Assembly: GCF_013911755.1 (NCBI RefSeq) | Contig: NZ_JACESP010000028.1 | Coordinates: forward strand, 1-40,385 | Length of the DNA stretch: 40,385 nucleotides | Source: Sphingosinicella sp. | GTDB taxonomy: Bacteria; Pseudomonadota; Alphaproteobacteria; Sphingomonadales; Sphingomonadaceae | Reading direction: 5' to 3' | Shown: in pieces, positions 25,553 to 34,001 of the stretch | How positions within the stretch are numbered: position 1 is the stretch's first letter | How the letters are laid out: each line of letters opens with the position of its first letter | Translations under genes and position numbers: made by a program | Notes under the pieces: model-generated | Databases searched by the model: none | What the model saw: only the letters and a program-made list of their open reading frames with translations | Told to the model about the DNA's origin: nothing

Positions 25553-27103
25553 TTAGTCCTCGTCCTTGCCCATCATCGCGATGCCGATGAACTGCGGCGG
25601 GCGTGCGCCGCGCTTCACGAACAGCACCACCGTATCGCGCCCGGCCTTGCGCGCCGCGTCCACGGCGGCGGCAGCGGCTGCGGGCGTCTTCGTCGGCTGC
25701 TGGTTGATCGAAAGGATCACGTCGCCCCGCTGCAGGCCACGCTTGGCGGCGTCGCTGTTGCGGTTGAGGCTGGCGATCACGACACCTTCGACATCGCTAT
25801 CCACGCCGAGCTGGCGACGCACTTCCGGCGTCAGTTCGGCAAGCGTGATGCCGAGGCTGCGCCGCGCCGAGGCCGTGGCCTCGTTCGCCGCCTTGTCGTC
25901 ACCCGGGGCCGCGTCGTCGCCGCCCGCGACAGCGATCTCGGCGGGACGTTCCACGAGCGTCGCCTGCACGGTCTGGCGCTTGCCCTTTCGATAGAGCTCG
26001 ATCGGCACGCGGCTGCCGATGCCGCTGTTCGCGACGATCGAAGACAGCGTGTTGTCGACGGTGACTTCCTGGCCGTTAACGCGTGTGATGACGTCGCCGG
26101 CAAGGATGCCCGCCTTCTTCGCCGGGCCGTCGTTCTCGACGCTGGCGACGATCTCGCCGCGATCCTTCTGGAGCCCGAGCGCGGAGGCGATTTCAGGCGT
26201 CACCGGCTGGATGCTGACGCCGAGATAGCCGCGCCGCACGCGGCCGATCGAACGCAGCTGGTCGATCACGGGGGAGGCCTGTTCCGCGGGAATCGCGAAG
26301 CCGATACCCACATTGCCGCCGGTCGGCGAGAAGATCGCCGTGTTCACGCCGATCACGTTGCCGGCAAGGTCGAACATCGGCCCGCCCGAGTTGCCCTGGT
26401 TGATCGAGGCGTCGGTCTGGATGTAGCGGTCGTACTGCCCCGCCTGGATGTTGCGGTGGAGCGCCGAGACGATGCCCGCCGTCACCGTGCCGCCAAGGCC
26501 GAAGGGGTTGCCGATCGCGATCACCCAGTCGCCGACGCGCACGCGCTCGGATTGGCCGAAGCGCACATAGGGCAGGTCCTTGCCCTCGATCTTCAGCAGC
26601 GCGAGGTCCGAAAGCGGATCGCGGCCCACGATGCGCGCCGAATATTCGGTGCGGTCGGAAAGCGTCACGGTAATCTTGTCGACGGGCTCGGTGCCGCCGC
26701 GCCCGGTGACGACGTGGTTGTTGGTGACGACATAGCCGTCGGGCGAGATGATGAAGCCGGAGCCGAGCGACTGCGCCTCGCGCGTCTCGGGTTCCTGTCC
26801 GTCCTGCTGCTGTTCCTGGAAGCGGCGGAACAGCTCGTCGAGCGGCGTGCCGGGCGCAAGGCGTGGGATGCCGCGCAGGCGGCCGACCTCGATCTCCTGC
26901 GTGGTCGAAACGTTGACCACCGCGGGTTGCAGGCGCGCGGTGAGGTCCGCGAAGCTGCCGGGTGCGCCGCCGGGGGCAGCCAGCGGCTGCGCGCTCAGCG
27001 ATTCCTGCGCCGTCTGCTGGGCGTGGCCCGGTTCCTGAAGGGCAAGTGTAGCGGCGCTGGCAAACAGAACAGCCGCGCCGGTCATGGCTAATGCGATACG
27101 CAC
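25553..27103 (-). CDS. DegP/HtrA-type periplasmic serine protease
   Basis: Periplasmic quality-control protease, 516 residues from the GTG at 27103. That start has GAGGAGA about 10 bases upstream; an in-frame reading from 27139 would add 12 residues before the signal peptide. The signal peptide is about 1-28 (cut near GHA). The catalytic triad is His130 (TNNHVV), Asp166 (SDLALL) and Ser239 (NQGNSGGP). Two PDZ domains follow (about 290-380 with GYLGVSIQ, and about 425-510 with SLGITLAEL). An unusually Gln/Glu-rich loop (about 93-110) precedes the protease core, where DegP has its LA loop. It is the last gene of the hfl cluster and ends at a strong terminator. Confidence 0.95.
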   Translation of the reverse strand: MRIALAMTGAAVLFASAATLALQEPGHAQQTAQESLSAQPLAAPGGAPGSFADLTARLQPAVVNVSTTQEIEVGRLRGIPRLAPGTPLDELFRRFQEQQQDGQEPETREAQSLGSGFIISPDGYVVTNNHVVTGRGGTEPVDKITVTLSDRTEYSARIVGRDPLSDLALLKIEGKDLPYVRFGQSERVRVGDWVIAIGNPFGLGGTVTAGIVSALHRNIQAGQYDRYIQTDASINQGNSGGPMFDLAGNVIGVNTAIFSPTGGNVGIGFAIPAEQASPVIDQLRSIGRVRRGYLGVSIQPVTPEIASALGLQKDRGEIVASVENDGPAKKAGILAGDVITRVNGQEVTVDNTLSSIVANSGIGSRVPIELYRKGKRQTVQATLVERPAEIAVAGGDDAAPGDDKAANEATASARRSLGITLAELTPEVRRQLGVDSDVEGVVIASLNRNSDAAKRGLQRGDVILSINQQPTKTPAAAAAAVDAARKAGRDTVVLFVKRGARPPQFIGIAMMGKDED

Positions 27104-27173
27104 GTATCTCGTCTCCTCAAGTTGACGCCATGTAAGCACCGCCCGGCGTCAATACAATCAGCCCCTATTGTCT

Positions 27174-27368
27174 TCATCCCTGTAACCGAACCGCCGCGAC
27201 GATCGCGACACCCGCGATCACTGCGCCGAGCCCGGCAATACGCACCGTGCTTTCTCCCTGCGCAAACAGCATCGCGGCCGCCCTTCGCATCGCATCGGGA
27301 AACAGCGCATAGGCCGCGCCCTCCAGAACGAGCGCGAGGCCGATCGCCGCAAGGAGATCGCTTCCCAT
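27174..27368 (-). CDS. DUF2065 small membrane protein
   Basis: 64 residues with two hydrophobic helices (about 5-23 and 43-61) separated by a short basic loop (FPDAMRRAA). The pattern LLAAIGLALVLEGAAYALFP is characteristic of DUF2065 proteins, which follow hflC in many proteobacteria. It is probably an inner-membrane partner or modulator of HflKC; the role is unproven. The ATG at 27366-27368 lies 5 bases after the hflC stop, so it is in the same transcript. The 70 bases to degP show no terminator. Confidence 0.9.
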   Translation of the reverse strand: MGSDLLAAIGLALVLEGAAYALFPDAMRRAAAMLFAQGESTVRIAGLGAVIAGVAIVAAVRLQG

Positions 27369-27373
27369 ACGGA

Positions 27374-28213
27374 TCAGCGACCGCGGACCCCTTGGAACTC
27401 GCGCAGGAATTCATTGTCGGGCGAGAGAATCACGCTGGCATTGCCGTCGTTGAACGTCGTCCGATACGCCTGCATCGCGCGGTAGAAGGCGTAGAAGTCC
27501 TTATCCTTGCCGAAGGACTGCGCATACACGCGCGATGCCTCGGCGTCGGCTTCGGCGCGGATGATCTGCGCCTGTTTGCGTCCCTGCGCACGGATCGATT
27601 CGGCTTCCTGCTGGCGCGCTGTCTGCATCCGCAGGAACGCGGACTGCAAGGGATCGCCAGGCGGCAGGTCGGCGCGCTTGATGCGCACGTCGACGATTTC
27701 GGCGCCGTAGCGGCGTGCTTCGCGGTTCACCGCCTCCTGGATCGTGTCCATCAGCTGGCCGCGTTCGGGGCTGAGCAGCGTTGCGAAGGTCTGCCGGCCA
27801 AGCTCGTTGCGCAGGCGGGAGCCGAGAATGCGAGACAGTTCGTCGGCGACGCGGTCTTCCGATCGCACGGTCTGGTACATGCGCAGGGGATCGACGATCC
27901 GGAAGCGTGCGAAGGCATCCACGACAAGGCGAAGCTGATCGGTGGAAAGCACCACCTGCTGCGGCATGTCGAGATCGCGGATGCGCTTGTCGACCCACAC
28001 GACGTTTTCGATGAACGGCGCCTTCAGCGTCAGCCCGGCGCCCGTCGCGCCGAAGGGGTCGTTCGGATTATACCGGTTGACGATCCTGTCGGGCTTGCCG
28101 AGGCGCACGATGATCGCCTGTTGCGATTCGGAAACGGTGAACAGCGACGTCGTGATCAGGATCAGCGCGAGGAAGGCGAGGCCGACGAGCGCGATCGGGT
28201 TGCGCAGGGTCAT
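27374..28213 (-). CDS. hflC: HflC, membrane protease modulator
   Basis: SPFH/band-7 protein that with HflK forms a large cage around FtsH and restrains its proteolysis. 279 residues. One N-terminal membrane helix (about 7-27), then the band-7 domain facing the periplasm (ESQQAIIVRLGKPDRIV, GAGLTLKAPFIENVVWVDKRI) and a long coiled C-terminal helix (about 170-230, RRYGAEIVDVRIKRADLP and REQ/Ala-rich heptads). The ATG overlaps the hflK stop (ATGA), which keeps the two subunits in balance. Confidence 0.96.
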   Translation of the reverse strand: MTLRNPIALVGLAFLALILITTSLFTVSESQQAIIVRLGKPDRIVNRYNPNDPFGATGAGLTLKAPFIENVVWVDKRIRDLDMPQQVVLSTDQLRLVVDAFARFRIVDPLRMYQTVRSEDRVADELSRILGSRLRNELGRQTFATLLSPERGQLMDTIQEAVNREARRYGAEIVDVRIKRADLPPGDPLQSAFLRMQTARQQEAESIRAQGRKQAQIIRAEADAEASRVYAQSFGKDKDFYAFYRAMQAYRTTFNDGNASVILSPDNEFLREFQGVRGR

Positions 28214-29262
28214 TGCGCGTCTCCCGTCGCGTTCGCAACGGCGCGTTTTCGCACCTCCGGCAGTGGCAGATAGGGGACGACGCCGTCAGCTTCGATGATC
28301 GTCTTGTCCACCTTGCCCAGCACCTCCTCCATCGTCTCCAGATACATGCGCTTGCGCGTCACTTCCGGAGCCAGCCGATATTGTTCGTACACCGCGTCGA
28401 AGGCGGCGGCCTGCCCCTGCGCCAGCGAAAGCAGCGACTGGGAATAGCGGCGCGCCTCGTTCAGATATTGCTCGGCGTTCTGCTGCGCGGCAGACACGTC
28501 CTTGAACGCCGTATCGACGGCGGCGGGCGGGTCGGCCTGCTTGATGTCGACGCCGACGATGTCGATACCGGCCTTGTAGCTGTCGAGCATTTCCTGCGTG
28601 CGCACCCGCACCTGCTCGGCGATCTGCGCGCGCTGCGGGCCGATCGCGGCGTCGAGCGGAACGCGCGCCACTTCCGCGCGCATCGCCGATTCGGCGACCT
28701 CGCGGATCGTGGTTTCGGGCTCGGCAAGCTGGAACAGGTACTGCACTGGGTCCTTGATCTTCCAGCGGATTGCATAGGCGATGTCGATGATATTCTGGTC
28801 GCCCGTCAGCATCAGGTTCTCGCTGGAGGCGTCGACCGTGCCGATGTCGATCGTGGAGACGGTTTCAACCGCGGGCTTGGTCACGGTTTCGAACGGTGCG
28901 GGCAGCTTGAAGTGCATACCCGGCCCCGTCGTGCGCGAATAGGCGCCGAAGCGCTGCACGACGCCGCGTTCTTCGGGCACCACGCGGTAGAACGACGTAA
29001 ACGCGATCCAGACGAGCACGATGCCGAGGATCACATAGCCCCACGGCATCGAACCACCCTTGGAGCCGCCGGGCAGGCCGGAACGAAGCCGTTCCTGGCT
29101 GCGGCGGATGAACTCGTCGAAATCGGGTCCGCCGCTGCCGCCGCCGCGATTGCCACCGCCGCCGGAGCCGCCGCCCGACCCGCCACCCCAGGGGTTGCGC
29201 GGACCGTTGCCGCTGCCGCTGCCCCAGGGCCCGGAATTGTTACTGTTGTTCTCCCAAGGCAT
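28210..29262 (-). CDS. hflK: HflK, membrane protease modulator
   Basis: Partner of HflC in the HflKC-FtsH complex. 350 residues. The cytoplasmic N-terminal tail (about 1-70) is almost entirely Gly/Ser/Asn/Pro, longer and more glycine-rich than usual. A membrane helix follows (about 73-92), then the band-7 domain (VVPEERGVVQRFGAYSRT, GPGMHFKLPAPFETV) and a coiled helix (about 250-310). The divergent mrp gene starts 88 bases away, so the intergenic region 29263-29350 should hold two promoters; I could not place them with confidence. Confidence 0.96.
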   Translation of the reverse strand: MPWENNSNNSGPWGSGSGNGPRNPWGGGSGGGSGGGGNRGGGSGGPDFDEFIRRSQERLRSGLPGGSKGGSMPWGYVILGIVLVWIAFTSFYRVVPEERGVVQRFGAYSRTTGPGMHFKLPAPFETVTKPAVETVSTIDIGTVDASSENLMLTGDQNIIDIAYAIRWKIKDPVQYLFQLAEPETTIREVAESAMRAEVARVPLDAAIGPQRAQIAEQVRVRTQEMLDSYKAGIDIVGVDIKQADPPAAVDTAFKDVSAAQQNAEQYLNEARRYSQSLLSLAQGQAAAFDAVYEQYRLAPEVTRKRMYLETMEEVLGKVDKTIIEADGVVPYLPLPEVRKRAVANATGDAQ

Positions 29263-29350
29263 TCGCTACCCGTCGATTGCTTCCAATGAGCAGCCTATAT
29301 ACGGACGCCTCCGCGCATTTGCGAGACATGCTGACCGGCAAGGAGTGAAA

Positions 29351-30400
29351 ATGGCGGGTGAAGACCTGTTGCGCGCGGCGCTTGAGCGGCTTGCGGACCC
29401 GGTATCGGGCAAGGATATCGTAAGCGCCGGGCGTGTTTCGGGCATCGTGCTCCGAAGCGCGCAGGCCGGGCTGGTGCTTGCCGTGGACGGACTTTCGCCG
29501 CACGACGCGAAGACGCTGGAGGCGCGCGTCGAAGCCGCGCTGCGCACTGTGCCGGGCGTCGAGGGTGCGCGCATCATCACCACGGCCGAACGCGGCGATG
29601 CGCCGCAGGGGCCACACCCGACCGCACCCGCGCCGCTTCCCGAAATCCGCCACATCATCGCCGTCGGCTCGGGCAAGGGCGGCGTCGGCAAGTCCACCGT
29701 CGCGGCGAACCTCGCCGTTGCGCTGGCGTCGCAGGGGCTCAGCGTCGGGCTGCTCGACGCCGATATCTACGGCCCGTCCGTGCCGATGCTGATGGGGCGG
29801 CAGGAGCGGCTGACGCTGCGCGAGAAGCTCATCCAGCCCGCCGAGGTGCACGGTTTGAAGGCCGTCTCGATCGGCGCGATGACCGATCCCGATCGTGCTG
29901 TCGTCTGGCGCGGGCCGATGGCGTCGAGCGCGCTGATGCAGATGCTGACGCAAACCGAGTGGGGACCGCTCGATGTGCTCGTCGTCGATCTGCCGCCGGG
30001 CACGGGCGATATCCAGCTCACGATGGCGCAGAAGGTTCCGCTCGCGGGCGCGGTGATCGTCTCGACGCCGCAGGATCTCGCGCTCATCGACGCGAAGAAG
30101 GCGGTCGCGATGTTCGGCAAGGTCGGCGTGCCGATCCTCGGCATGATCGAAAACATGTCGACCTTCCATTGCCCCGCGTGCGGCCATGAAAGCCACATCT
30201 TCGGCCATGGCGGCGCGGAGGAGGCCGCGAGGACGATGGGCATCGCTTTCCTCGGCGGCATCCCGCTTGAAATCGGCATCCGCGAGGCGAGCGACGCCGG
30301 CACGCCCGTTGCCCTTCGCGATGATCCGGCGGGGAACGCCTTCCGCCGCATCGCCGTTCAGGTGCTGGATACATTGAAGGAGACCGAACGTGGCCGCTGA
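29351..30400 (+). CDS. mrp: Mrp/ApbC-type Fe-S cluster carrier ATPase
   Basis: P-loop NTPase of the Mrp/NBP35 family that carries and transfers Fe-S clusters. 349 residues. An N-terminal MIP18/DUF59-like domain (about 5-78) precedes the deviant Walker [10 protein letters not shown] (108-116). Then come [20 protein letters not shown], and the cluster-binding Cys274 and Cys277 in FHCPACGH. The ATG at 29351 has AAGGAG 5 bases upstream, a textbook site; longer in-frame readings from 29060 run antisense through hflK. It overlaps the CoA-binding gene by 11 bases. It complements the Suf system at the left end of the window. Confidence 0.96.
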   Translation: MAGEDLLRAALERLADPVSGKDIVSAGRVSGIVLRSAQAGLVLAVDGLSPHDAKTLEARVEAALRTVPGVEGARIITTAERGDAPQGPHPTAPAPLPEIRHIIAVGSGKGGVGKSTVAANLAVALASQGLSVGLLDADIYGPSVPMLMGRQERLTLREKLIQPAEVHGLKAVSIGAMTDPDRAVVWRGPMASSALMQMLTQTEWGPLDVLVVDLPPGTGDIQLTMAQKVPLAGAVIVSTPQDLALIDAKKAVAMFGKVGVPILGMIENMSTFHCPACGHESHIFGHGGAEEAARTMGIAFLGGIPLEIGIREASDAGTPVALRDDPAGNAFRRIAVQVLDTLKETERGR

Positions 30401-30812
30401 CGAGATTCGCGACCTGCTGACGACCACCCGCACAATCGCGATGGTCGGCGCATCCGATCGCCCGGACCGCCCGAGCCACGGCGTCATGGCCTATCTGCAG
30501 GGGCGCGGCTACCGCGTCATCCCGGTGAACCCGACGCTTGCGGGCGCCACGCTTCATGGCGAAACCGTCTACGCTTCGCTTGCGGATATTCCCCAGCCTG
30601 TCGACATGGTCGATATCTTCCGCCGCTCCGATGCGGTCGGACCGGTCGTCGATGAAGCCATTGCGATCGGCGCGAAAGCAGTGTGGATGCAACTCGGCGT
30701 CATCAACGAAGATGCCGCCGCGAAGGCGGAGGCCGCCGGTCTCAAGGTGGTGATGGACGATTGCCCCGCCCGCGCGATTCCCCGCCTCGGCGTCCCGAAG
30801 GTGTTGGAATAG
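30390..30812 (+). CDS. CoA-binding domain protein (YccU-like)
   Basis: Single Rossmann-type CoA-binding domain, 140 residues. The nucleotide loop is [19 protein letters not shown], followed by [21 protein letters not shown] and [12 protein letters not shown] with the conserved Cys. These small proteins resemble the CoA-binding part of succinyl-CoA synthetase and acetyl-CoA synthetase (ADP-forming) but have no catalytic domain; the function is unknown, possibly CoA-dependent regulation. The GTG at 30390 lies inside the end of mrp, giving an 11-base overlap and translational coupling. It converges with the tldE-type gene, 55 bases apart, with nothing notable between. Confidence 0.9.
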   Translation: MAADEIRDLLTTTRTIAMVGASDRPDRPSHGVMAYLQGRGYRVIPVNPTLAGATLHGETVYASLADIPQPVDMVDIFRRSDAVGPVVDEAIAIGAKAVWMQLGVINEDAAAKAEAAGLKVVMDDCPARAIPRLGVPKVLE

Positions 30813-30867
30813 GAAAGCCGGCCGCAGATTCGACCGCCGTCCGACTACTTCCTCTACTTGTGAAGTC

Positions 30868-32214
30868 TCAGGCGCCCGCGACCGTCATGCCCTCGATGCG
30901 CAGCGTCGGAGCATTTACGGCGTAGCGGAACACGAGGTCGTCCGCCGGCGTCAGGTTCAGGAACATGGACTTGAGGTTGCCCGCGACGGTAATCTCGGCG
31001 ACCGCGCCCGCGATCTCGCCGTCCTCGATCAGGAACCCCGCCGCGCCCCTGCTGTAGTCGCCGGTCACGCCATTGACGCCCTGGCCGATGAGTTCGGTGA
31101 CGAGCACACCGCGGCGGATGTCGGCGATGAGTGCGCTGCGGCTGAGCTCGCCCGCCTCCATGTAGAGGTTCGACGTGGAAACGCCGGGCGGGCCCGAGAC
31201 GCCGCGCGAGGCGTGGCCGGAGGGGCTGCTGCCCAGCTGCCGCGCCGAGGCGCTGTCGAGCAGCCAGCCGGTGAGGCACCCGCTGTCGATGAGCCGCGTG
31301 CGCGCGGTCGGCAGGCCCTCGCCGTCGAACGGCCGGGAGCGGAGCCCACGCACGCGCAGCGGGTCGTCCACGACCGTAACGCCCTGCGGGAAGATGTCGT
31401 GCCCCAGCGAATCCTTGAGGAAGCTCGTCCCGCGCGTGATCGTCGACCCGCTGATCGCCCCCGCAAGGTGGCCAAGCAGCGAGCCCGCGACACGTGGATC
31501 GAACACCACCGGCATTGCGCCGGTCGCGAGTTTCACGGGCGACAAACGCGAGACGGCGCGCTCGCCCGCAAGGCGGCCCACGGCTTCGGGCGCTTCGAGA
31601 TCGGCATCGTGCCGCGCACTGTGATAGGCGTAGTCGCGCTGCATCGCGTCGCCCGATCCGGCGATGATCGAGGCTGACACGCCGTAGGAGCTGCCCGAAT
31701 AGGCGCCTGCAAAACCGTGCGAAGTGGCGAGCGCATAGACCGCGCGACCGCTGCTGGCCGACGCGCCCTGCGAATTGCTGACACCCTCCACGGCGCGGGC
31801 GGCTTCCTCGGCCGCAAGCGCGCGGCCCCTTAGCGCCTCGACCGGGATGTCCGCGCCGTCGTCGATGTCCAGTGTGGGCCAAGGCCCTTTCGTCAGCCGC
31901 TCGGCGGGGGCGAGGCCCGCGTAGCGATCCTCGGGCGCCTCACGCGCCATCGCGACCGCACGCTCGGCAGCAGCGGCGAGCGCGGCGGCGGAGAGATCGG
32001 ACGAGGAGACGTTGGCGCTGCGCTGGCCGATGAAAACACGAATGCCGATTTCCTCGGCCTCCGAGCGGCCGATGTCTTCAAGTTCGCCAAGCCGGACATG
32101 CACGCTCGACGACATGTCGCCAAAGTAGACCCCGTCTGCAGCATCGGCGCCGAGCGCCTTTGCGCGGGCGATGGCGTGGTCGAGGCGGTCGAGCGCGGCG
32201 TTCGGATCAAGCAT
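30868..32214 (-). CDS. TldE/PmbA-family protein
   Basis: TldD/PmbA family, 448 residues, close to E. coli PmbA (TldE, 450). The N-terminal domain has VRLGELEDIGRSE and IGIRVFIGQRSANVSSSDLS; the C-terminal domain has PVVFDPRVAGSLLGHLAGAI, STSNLYMEAG and GAAGFLIEDGEIAG. The HExxH metal motif of TldD is absent, which fits the TldE-type non-catalytic subunit. With TldD these form a periphery-closed protease acting on peptides such as modified antibiotics and CcdA; no tldD gene is in the window. The ATG at 32212-32214 lies 33 bases after the ubiA stop, so they are probably co-transcribed. Confidence 0.92.
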   Translation of the reverse strand: MLDPNAALDRLDHAIARAKALGADAADGVYFGDMSSSVHVRLGELEDIGRSEAEEIGIRVFIGQRSANVSSSDLSAAALAAAAERAVAMAREAPEDRYAGLAPAERLTKGPWPTLDIDDGADIPVEALRGRALAAEEAARAVEGVSNSQGASASSGRAVYALATSHGFAGAYSGSSYGVSASIIAGSGDAMQRDYAYHSARHDADLEAPEAVGRLAGERAVSRLSPVKLATGAMPVVFDPRVAGSLLGHLAGAISGSTITRGTSFLKDSLGHDIFPQGVTVVDDPLRVRGLRSRPFDGEGLPTARTRLIDSGCLTGWLLDSASARQLGSSPSGHASRGVSGPPGVSTSNLYMEAGELSRSALIADIRRGVLVTELIGQGVNGVTGDYSRGAAGFLIEDGEIAGAVAEITVAGNLKSMFLNLTPADDLVFRYAVNAPTLRIEGMTVAGA

Positions 32215-32247
32215 GGTTGCCGCGCATAGGCGCTCGGCACGCGTCCG

Positions 32248-33183
32248 TCAAAGTCCCGCCGCGAGGCAGGCCACGAACACCAGCGTGCCCGTCAACGTAT
32301 TCGAACGGAATAAGCGCAGTGCGCCCGCTGTGTCGGCGCAGCGCAGATCACGGACCTGCAACAGCAGATGGAGCGCTGCCGGGAGCAGCGCCGCAAGCAC
32401 GAGCGGTCGTTCCGGCGCGGCGAGCCAGAGCGCGGTGGCGAGCAGGACGACCGTGACGGCATAGAAGATCGCGACACCCGCGCGCACATCGCCGCCGAGC
32501 CGCCGCGCCGAGGACTTGATGCCCGCGAGCGCGTCGTCCTCGATGTCCTGAAGCGCGTAGATCGTGTCGTAGCCGAGCGTCCAGAACACGCCCGCCGCAT
32601 AGAGCGCGAGCGCTGCGGGCGGTAGGTCGCCGGCGATTGCTGCGAAGCCTACGAGCGCCCCCCAGTTGAAGGTCAGGCCGAGCCACGCCTGTGGCCACCA
32701 CGTGATGCGCTTCATGAAAGGATAGGCGCTCACCAGCAGCAAGGAGCCGAGCGCGACGAGCTGTGCGAACCCGCCGAGCTGGAGCAGGACGACGAGGCCG
32801 ACGAGCGACAGGCCGACGAGCAACGCCCAAGCGGCCTTCAGCGACACCCTACCGCTGGCGAGCGGACGGTCACGGGTGCGCTCGACACTCGCGTCGAGAT
32901 CGCGGTCGATGATGTCATTGTAGACACAGCCCGCCGAGCGCATCGCAAACGATCCGATCAGGAACAGCAGCAGCAGATATGTTTCCTGCGGAAGGCCGCC
33001 CGCCAGCGCCGTGCCCCAAGCGCAAGGCCAGAACAGCAGCCACGCGCCGATCGGCCGGTCCGCCCGCGCCAGCCGGGCGTACGGCTTCCACGACCGCGGC
33101 AGCATTTCGACCCAGCTTCCGGCAACAGCATCGGGCGTCGCGCGATCGTTCGGCTCCGGCGTGGTCAGGGGCGGGGTCTCCAT
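32248..33183 (-). CDS. ubiA: 4-hydroxybenzoate polyprenyltransferase
   Basis: Integral membrane prenyltransferase of ubiquinone synthesis, attaching the polyprenyl tail to 4-hydroxybenzoate. 311 residues with about eight or nine membrane helices. The two Asp-rich motifs that bind Mg-diphosphate are NDIIDRDLD in the first half and DTIYALQDIEDD in the second. RPIGAWLLFWPCAWG and RPLASGRVS are further UbiA marks. The ATG at 33181-33183 is divergent from rsmE, only 14 bases away, so the two promoters must overlap the opposite coding regions. Confidence 0.95.
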   Translation of the reverse strand: METPPLTTPEPNDRATPDAVAGSWVEMLPRSWKPYARLARADRPIGAWLLFWPCAWGTALAGGLPQETYLLLLFLIGSFAMRSAGCVYNDIIDRDLDASVERTRDRPLASGRVSLKAAWALLVGLSLVGLVVLLQLGGFAQLVALGSLLLVSAYPFMKRITWWPQAWLGLTFNWGALVGFAAIAGDLPPAALALYAAGVFWTLGYDTIYALQDIEDDALAGIKSSARRLGGDVRAGVAIFYAVTVVLLATALWLAAPERPLVLAALLPAALHLLLQVRDLRCADTAGALRLFRSNTLTGTLVFVACLAAGL

Positions 33184-33197
33184 GCTAGCGGGTCAGC

Positions 33198-33947
33198 ATG
33201 GGTGATCGATCATTGTCAAGCAAGGCAGGCCCCCGCCTGTTCGTGGACACGCCGCTGGGTGCGGGGAAGATATTGCCGCTAGCTTCGGCAGCCGGGCATT
33301 ATCTGACGCGCGTGATGCGGCTGCGCGAAGGCGACGGTGTCAGGCTGTTCGACGACCGCACGGGCGAGTGGCAGGCAGTGATCACCACCATCGGCAAGCG
33401 CGAGGTGGTGGTGCGCGCCGAGGCGTTGCTGAAGCCGCGCGAGGTGGTGCCGGACCTCTGGCTCTGCGCCGCGCCGCTGAAAGCAGGGCGTATCGACTGG
33501 CTCGCGGAAAAGTCCTGCGAGTTGGGCGTCGCGCGGCTCGTCCCGACAACCACGCGCCGAACCGTTGTGGGTAACCTGAAACTCGACCGCCTCCGCGCCC
33601 ACATGATCGAGGCCGCCGAACAATGCGAACGCACGGCCTTGCCCGAGCTTGGCGGTCCCGTTCCGCTCGTGGCGCTGCTTGCGGATTGGCCAGCGGAGCG
33701 CGCGCTGATCTTCTGCGACGAGGAAGGTGGCGAATCGGTCGCGGAGGTGCTGCCCGGCGTTGCTGCGCCCGCAGCAATCCTCATCGGCCCCGAGGGCGGG
33801 TTCGATGATGCGGAGCGCGCGGCCATCCGGGCACTGCCACAGTGCGTGCGCGTTTCACTCGGGCCCCGCATACTCCGCGCCGACACGGCAGCAGCAGCGG
33901 CGGTCGCGATCTGGCAGGCACTTGCGGGGGATTGGCGAGGAGCTTGA
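33198..33947 (+). CDS. rsmE: 16S rRNA m3U1498 methyltransferase
   Basis: SPOUT-class methyltransferase that modifies U1498 of 16S rRNA. 249 residues, a normal length. The N-terminal PUA-like domain has HYLTRVMRLREGDGVRLFD. The C-terminal trefoil-knot domain has LWLCAAPLKAGRIDWLAEKSCELGV, the SAM loop IGPEGGFDDAERAAI and SLGPRILRADTAAAAA. Divergent from ubiA; 54 bases before gshA in the same direction, a common alphaproteobacterial neighbourhood (ubiA, rsmE, gshA). Confidence 0.96.
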   Translation: MGDRSLSSKAGPRLFVDTPLGAGKILPLASAAGHYLTRVMRLREGDGVRLFDDRTGEWQAVITTIGKREVVVRAEALLKPREVVPDLWLCAAPLKAGRIDWLAEKSCELGVARLVPTTTRRTVVGNLKLDRLRAHMIEAAEQCERTALPELGGPVPLVALLADWPAERALIFCDEEGGESVAEVLPGVAAPAAILIGPEGGFDDAERAAIRALPQCVRVSLGPRILRADTAAAAAVAIWQALAGDWRGA

Positions 33948-34001
33948 GCCTCGCTCATTTCCTCTCTGGCGCGCGGCCGCGCGGACGGCTAAGCGCTCGC
34001 C

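Noticed and set aside
25205-27091. 628-codon open frame on the plus strand
   Set aside because: It lies antisense to the degP-type gene and the DUF853 start, is rich in Arg/His/Ala/Asp typical of a high-GC shadow frame, and has no recognisable domain.
33964-34001. GC-only palindrome (CGCGCGGCCGCGCG) between rsmE and gshA
   Set aside because: Such palindromes are common by chance in this base composition and there is no T-run.
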